A DNA stretch of 15,751 bases from Planctomycetota bacterium. Its GTDB lineage: Bacteria > Planctomycetota > Planctomycetia > Gemmatales > Gemmataceae. Below are positions 13,695 to 15,751 of this stretch, piece after piece. Location of the stretch: positions 1 to 15,751 of the forward strand of contig JACQFG010000262.1 of NCBI GenBank assembly GCA_016200155.1. Reading direction: 5' to 3'. Position numbers and translations under genes: made by a program. The notes under the pieces are model-generated. The model did no database searches and was not told the DNA's origin. It worked only from the letters and a program-made list of their open reading frames with translations. Position 1 is the first letter of the stretch. Each line of letters begins with the position of its first letter.

Positions 13695-13902
13695 CGCATT
13701 CATTCTCCCTTCCGGGCCGGTCCGCTTCACGACTTGCGCGCCCATGAGCCAGCACTTCGTCAAACGCCGGCTCGTTCTTCATGGAACCGATGACGCGGTC
13801 GAGCCAATCCGGCGCCGGCCTGCGCGGGTTGATGGCGTCTTGCAATTCGCGGACCGCTTCCTCCAACGCCGTCATTCGTTGCTCTATCGTGGCTGTGGCC
13901 AT
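13687..13902 (-). CDS. Small helical/coiled-coil protein, 71 aa
   Basis: The product begins MATATIEQRMTALEEAVRELQDAI, a heptad-like amphipathic helix likely to form a short coiled coil. A Pro/Trp segment (RRPAPDWLDRVIGSM) and a charged tail (RASREADRPGRENECDE) follow. Such a tail and a short size are typical of adaptor or antitoxin-like proteins, but no family can be named with certainty. The ATG at 13902 has GAGGTG about six bases upstream. Its last 8 bases overlap the DUF5678-like gene, and it begins 3 bases after the stop of the 189-aa gene. I believe similar proteins precede DUF5678-like and retropepsin genes in other planctomycetes; this is recollection, not a search. Confidence 0.72.
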   Translation of the reverse strand: MATATIEQRMTALEEAVRELQDAINPRRPAPDWLDRVIGSMKNEPAFDEVLAHGRASREADRPGRENECDE

Positions 13903-13905
13903 GCG

Positions 13906-14475
13906 TCACCTCACTTCGATGGATCCTTTCAGCGCATTCGTTGACGGGACACTAAGTGTTGTCCCGCGGCGGCGCTGCCATTCCTCCTTGAATTTGTTGA
14001 ATCCCGGCAAATCCTCTTCTGTGGGCTCCTTTGGCGAGCAATGGGCATAGAAAGCAGACACTTGGTCGGCAAAAGCAAATACAGCGTTACGCCAGTCTGA
14101 CCACTTCACTTGCCATGCCCGGCCATCTGCCGCACGCACGACAACTCCTGCTCCGCTGGTATCGTGACAAACTTCGAAGTCCTCTCCATTCGGGCATCCT
14201 GAAAGGGCAACATCATCCTGGCCCGGCAGGTCCCACATTGCGAATCCGCAGCAGGGAAACAACTGATCGCCAACTGGCGCCTCTTTTGTGTGCGGACGGG
14301 ACAGAGTGCGAAGCAAATACAGCGCTGCGGCGCTGACCGTTAAGTCCTTGCCATTTGCTCCCAGTAGAATATCGCTGTCAATTCGAAAATCGACGTCCCC
14401 GTGAGCGCACAGATCCTTGCGATCATCGACCTCATTATTGATCCAATGAAGATTCAAAAGCCGAAGGATCACCAC
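13906..14475 (-). CDS. Hypothetical protein, 189 aa
   Basis: I do not recognise a named family. The start is a GTG at 14475, twelve bases after the DUF1501 stop, preceded by a GGGGGTGA stretch that can act as ribosome binding site. The N-terminal half contains LLNLHWINNEVDDRKDLCAHGDVDFRID and two Cys-containing segments (LFPCCGFAMWDL and LSGCPNGEDFEVCH). The C-terminal half contains WSDWRNAVFAFADQVSAFYAHCSPKEPTEEDLPGFNKFKEEWQRRRG, an aromatic-rich helix and an acidic loop that recall some small immunity-like or SUKH-like proteins. That resemblance is weak. There is no signal peptide. Composition is lower in GC than the flanking DUF genes. It is packed inside the operon with a 3-base gap to the next gene. 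Confidence 0.7.
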   Translation of the reverse strand: MVILRLLNLHWINNEVDDRKDLCAHGDVDFRIDSDILLGANGKDLTVSAAALYLLRTLSRPHTKEAPVGDQLFPCCGFAMWDLPGQDDVALSGCPNGEDFEVCHDTSGAGVVVRAADGRAWQVKWSDWRNAVFAFADQVSAFYAHCSPKEPTEEDLPGFNKFKEEWQRRRGTTLSVPSTNALKGSIEVR

Positions 14476-14487
14476 AGGTCACCCCCG

Positions 14488-15751
14488 TCAAAACAACTCC
14501 CGAATCGCCCCGATGCCGAAATCGACCAGCGGCAACGGCCGGTTCTGCGGGCCAGGCAGTTCGCGGTGCGGGTCCAGGCCCAAGCCGCGATACAGCGTCG
14601 CCGCGATCTCTCCCGTGGTCACCGGGCGCGACTTCGGGCGGTAGCCGAGTTCGTCGGATTCGCCGATGACGCGGCCGCCCTTGATAGGCCCGCCGCCGAC
14701 CATGATCGTCCACACGCCGGGGTGATGATCGCGGCCGCCTGCCGGGTTAATCTTCGGTGTGCGGCCAAACTCGCCCATCGCGGTGACGATCGTGTTCGAG
14801 TACAGGCCGCGGTCGGTCAGGTCTTCGAGCAAGGCGGAGTACGCGCGATCGAAGTTGGGGACGACCTCTTGCGACATCTGCACGATGTTGGTGAAGGGGC
14901 GGGAACCGTGAATGTCCCAGGTGACTTCGTCGAAGACGGTCTCGAACATGTTGACGGTGACGAAGCGCACGCCGCGCTCGATGAGGCGGCGCGCGAGCAA
15001 ACAGCTCTGCCCGAAGCGCGTGCGGCCATAACGATCGCGGACGGCGGCGGGTTCCTGGTTGAGATTGAAGGCTTCACGGGAGCGCGGGCTCGACATCAGG
15101 CGATACGCCATCTGGAAGCTGCCGTCGAGCTGACGCGCTTGCGGATTGTTCTCAAACGAGTCGATTGCGGCATCGACGGCGTCACGCATCCGCTGCCGGC
15201 GATCGGCGCGGACCGCCGTGATGTACGCCGGCGGCAGCAGGTCGGGCACCTCGAAGTTCGGCACCGCGGGGTCGGCGTTGAGGATGAACGGATCGTGCTG
15301 CCGGCCCAGATAGCCCGCGGTGTGGCCGTGCGGCAGGTTGCCTCCGGTACGGCCGATCGGCTTCGGGATCAGCACGTGCGGCGGCATGTCGTTGCGAGCG
15401 CCTTTGATGTAGCCGAGGACGCAGCCGGCGTGCGGATGCTCGATGCCGCCGGTGAAGAGCCGGCCCGTCTGCATCATCTGGTAGCCGGTGTCGTGGACCG
15501 CGGTCGCCGTGTGATAGACGGAGCGGATCAGCGAGTACTTGTCGGCATGCCGCGCCATGCGCGGGAAGATCTCGCTGATCTGTAGGCCGGGCACGTTGGT
15601 CGACGTCGGTTGAAACGGGCCGCGCACTTCCGGTGGAGCGTTGGGCTTCGGATCCCAGGTGTCGATGTGGCTCGGGCCGCCGACGAGGAAAAGCATGATG
15701 CAATTGACATCCGGATCGGGAGCGGAGGCGGCCGCTTGCTGGCGCAGAAAA
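14488..15751 (-). CDS. DUF1501 family protein, N-terminus beyond the window (partial, at least 421 aa)
   Basis: The frame stays open to the window edge. Upstream of the internal ATG at 15696 it reads AAASAPDPDVNCIMLFLVGGPSH, which is the usual DUF1501 lead-in, so that ATG is not the true start. Visible hallmarks are LFLVGGPSHIDTWDPKP, GPF, PRMARHADKYSLIRSVYH, HPHAGCVLGY, RGVRFVTVNMF, WDIHG and VTAMGEFGRTPKINPAGGRDHHPGVW, then the conserved end. The family resembles sulfatase/alkaline phosphatase-fold proteins, is usually exported by a Tat signal (which would lie outside the window) and is paired with DUF1549/DUF1553 proteins. Here it is the first visible gene of the minus-strand run. The missing N-terminus is an edge effect, not a truncation. 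Confidence 0.94.
   Translation of the reverse strand, partial: FLRQQAAASAPDPDVNCIMLFLVGGPSHIDTWDPKPNAPPEVRGPFQPTSTNVPGLQISEIFPRMARHADKYSLIRSVYHTATAVHDTGYQMMQTGRLFTGGIEHPHAGCVLGYIKGARNDMPPHVLIPKPIGRTGGNLPHGHTAGYLGRQHDPFILNADPAVPNFEVPDLLPPAYITAVRADRRQRMRDAVDAAIDSFENNPQARQLDGSFQMAYRLMSSPRSREAFNLNQEPAAVRDRYGRTRFGQSCLLARRLIERGVRFVTVNMFETVFDEVTWDIHGSRPFTNIVQMSQEVVPNFDRAYSALLEDLTDRGLYSNTIVTAMGEFGRTPKINPAGGRDHHPGVWTIMVGGGPIKGGRVIGESDELGYRPKSRPVTTGEIAATLYRGLGLDPHRELPGPQNRPLPLVDFGIGAIRELF

Noticed and set aside
14401..15585. Plus-strand open frame of 394 codons opposite the DUF1501 gene
   Set aside because: The minus strand carries unmistakable DUF1501 motifs; the plus-strand product is low-complexity Arg/Ala/Asp/Val sequence.

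Overview
The window looks like chromosome from a planctomycete (Planctomycetota, probably class Planctomycetia). The strongest sign is the minus-strand set DUF1501, then a Big2/DUF1549/DUF1553 protein, then a c-type cytochrome/WD40/PPC protein. That trio is expanded in planctomycetes and rare elsewhere. The lineage call rests on family knowledge and was not tested by a search. Most of the window is GC-rich with short intergenic gaps; no stretch longer than 300 bases lacks a gene. I saw no rRNA, tRNA, CRISPR array, integrase or transposase.

Left half (mostly plus strand). A divergent hypothetical gene (18-386, minus) faces an overlapping pair of small hypothetical genes (484-714, 665-985). These are followed by a secreted seven-repeat WD40 protein (1002-2066). 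A GNAT acetyltransferase (2120-2710) has its own sigma70-like promoter placed so close that its mRNA should be almost leaderless. A second pair of small hypothetical genes (2803-3114, 3116-3403) starts behind an extended -10 promoter. Two adjacent M16 metallopeptidase genes (3433-4668, 4738-5970) appear to be non-catalytic and catalytic halves of a heterodimer. A DUF29 gene (6036-6476) is bracketed by a 22/24 direct repeat of the M16 3' end. A membrane-anchored helical-repeat protein of lower GC (6581-7186) follows.

Right half (minus strand, read from 15751 down to 7233). One tightly packed run of seven genes probably forms a single transcript: DUF1501 (N-terminus beyond the window edge), a 189-aa hypothetical, a 71-aa helical protein, a DUF5678-like protein, a retropepsin-like aspartyl protease, the Big2/DUF1549/DUF1553 protein, and the cytochrome/WD40/PPC protein. 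The outer members are the usual planctomycete surface/periplasmic set. The four small genes in the middle are an unusual addition.

The least expected signal is a set of palindromic elements. Two intergenic palindromes share a CTAAACG-type end. A perfect 26-bp palindrome and two elements beginning AGCCCGCAG lie inside reading frames and add short peptides to conserved proteins. This looks like REP-like or RPE-like repeats that have colonised coding sequence.
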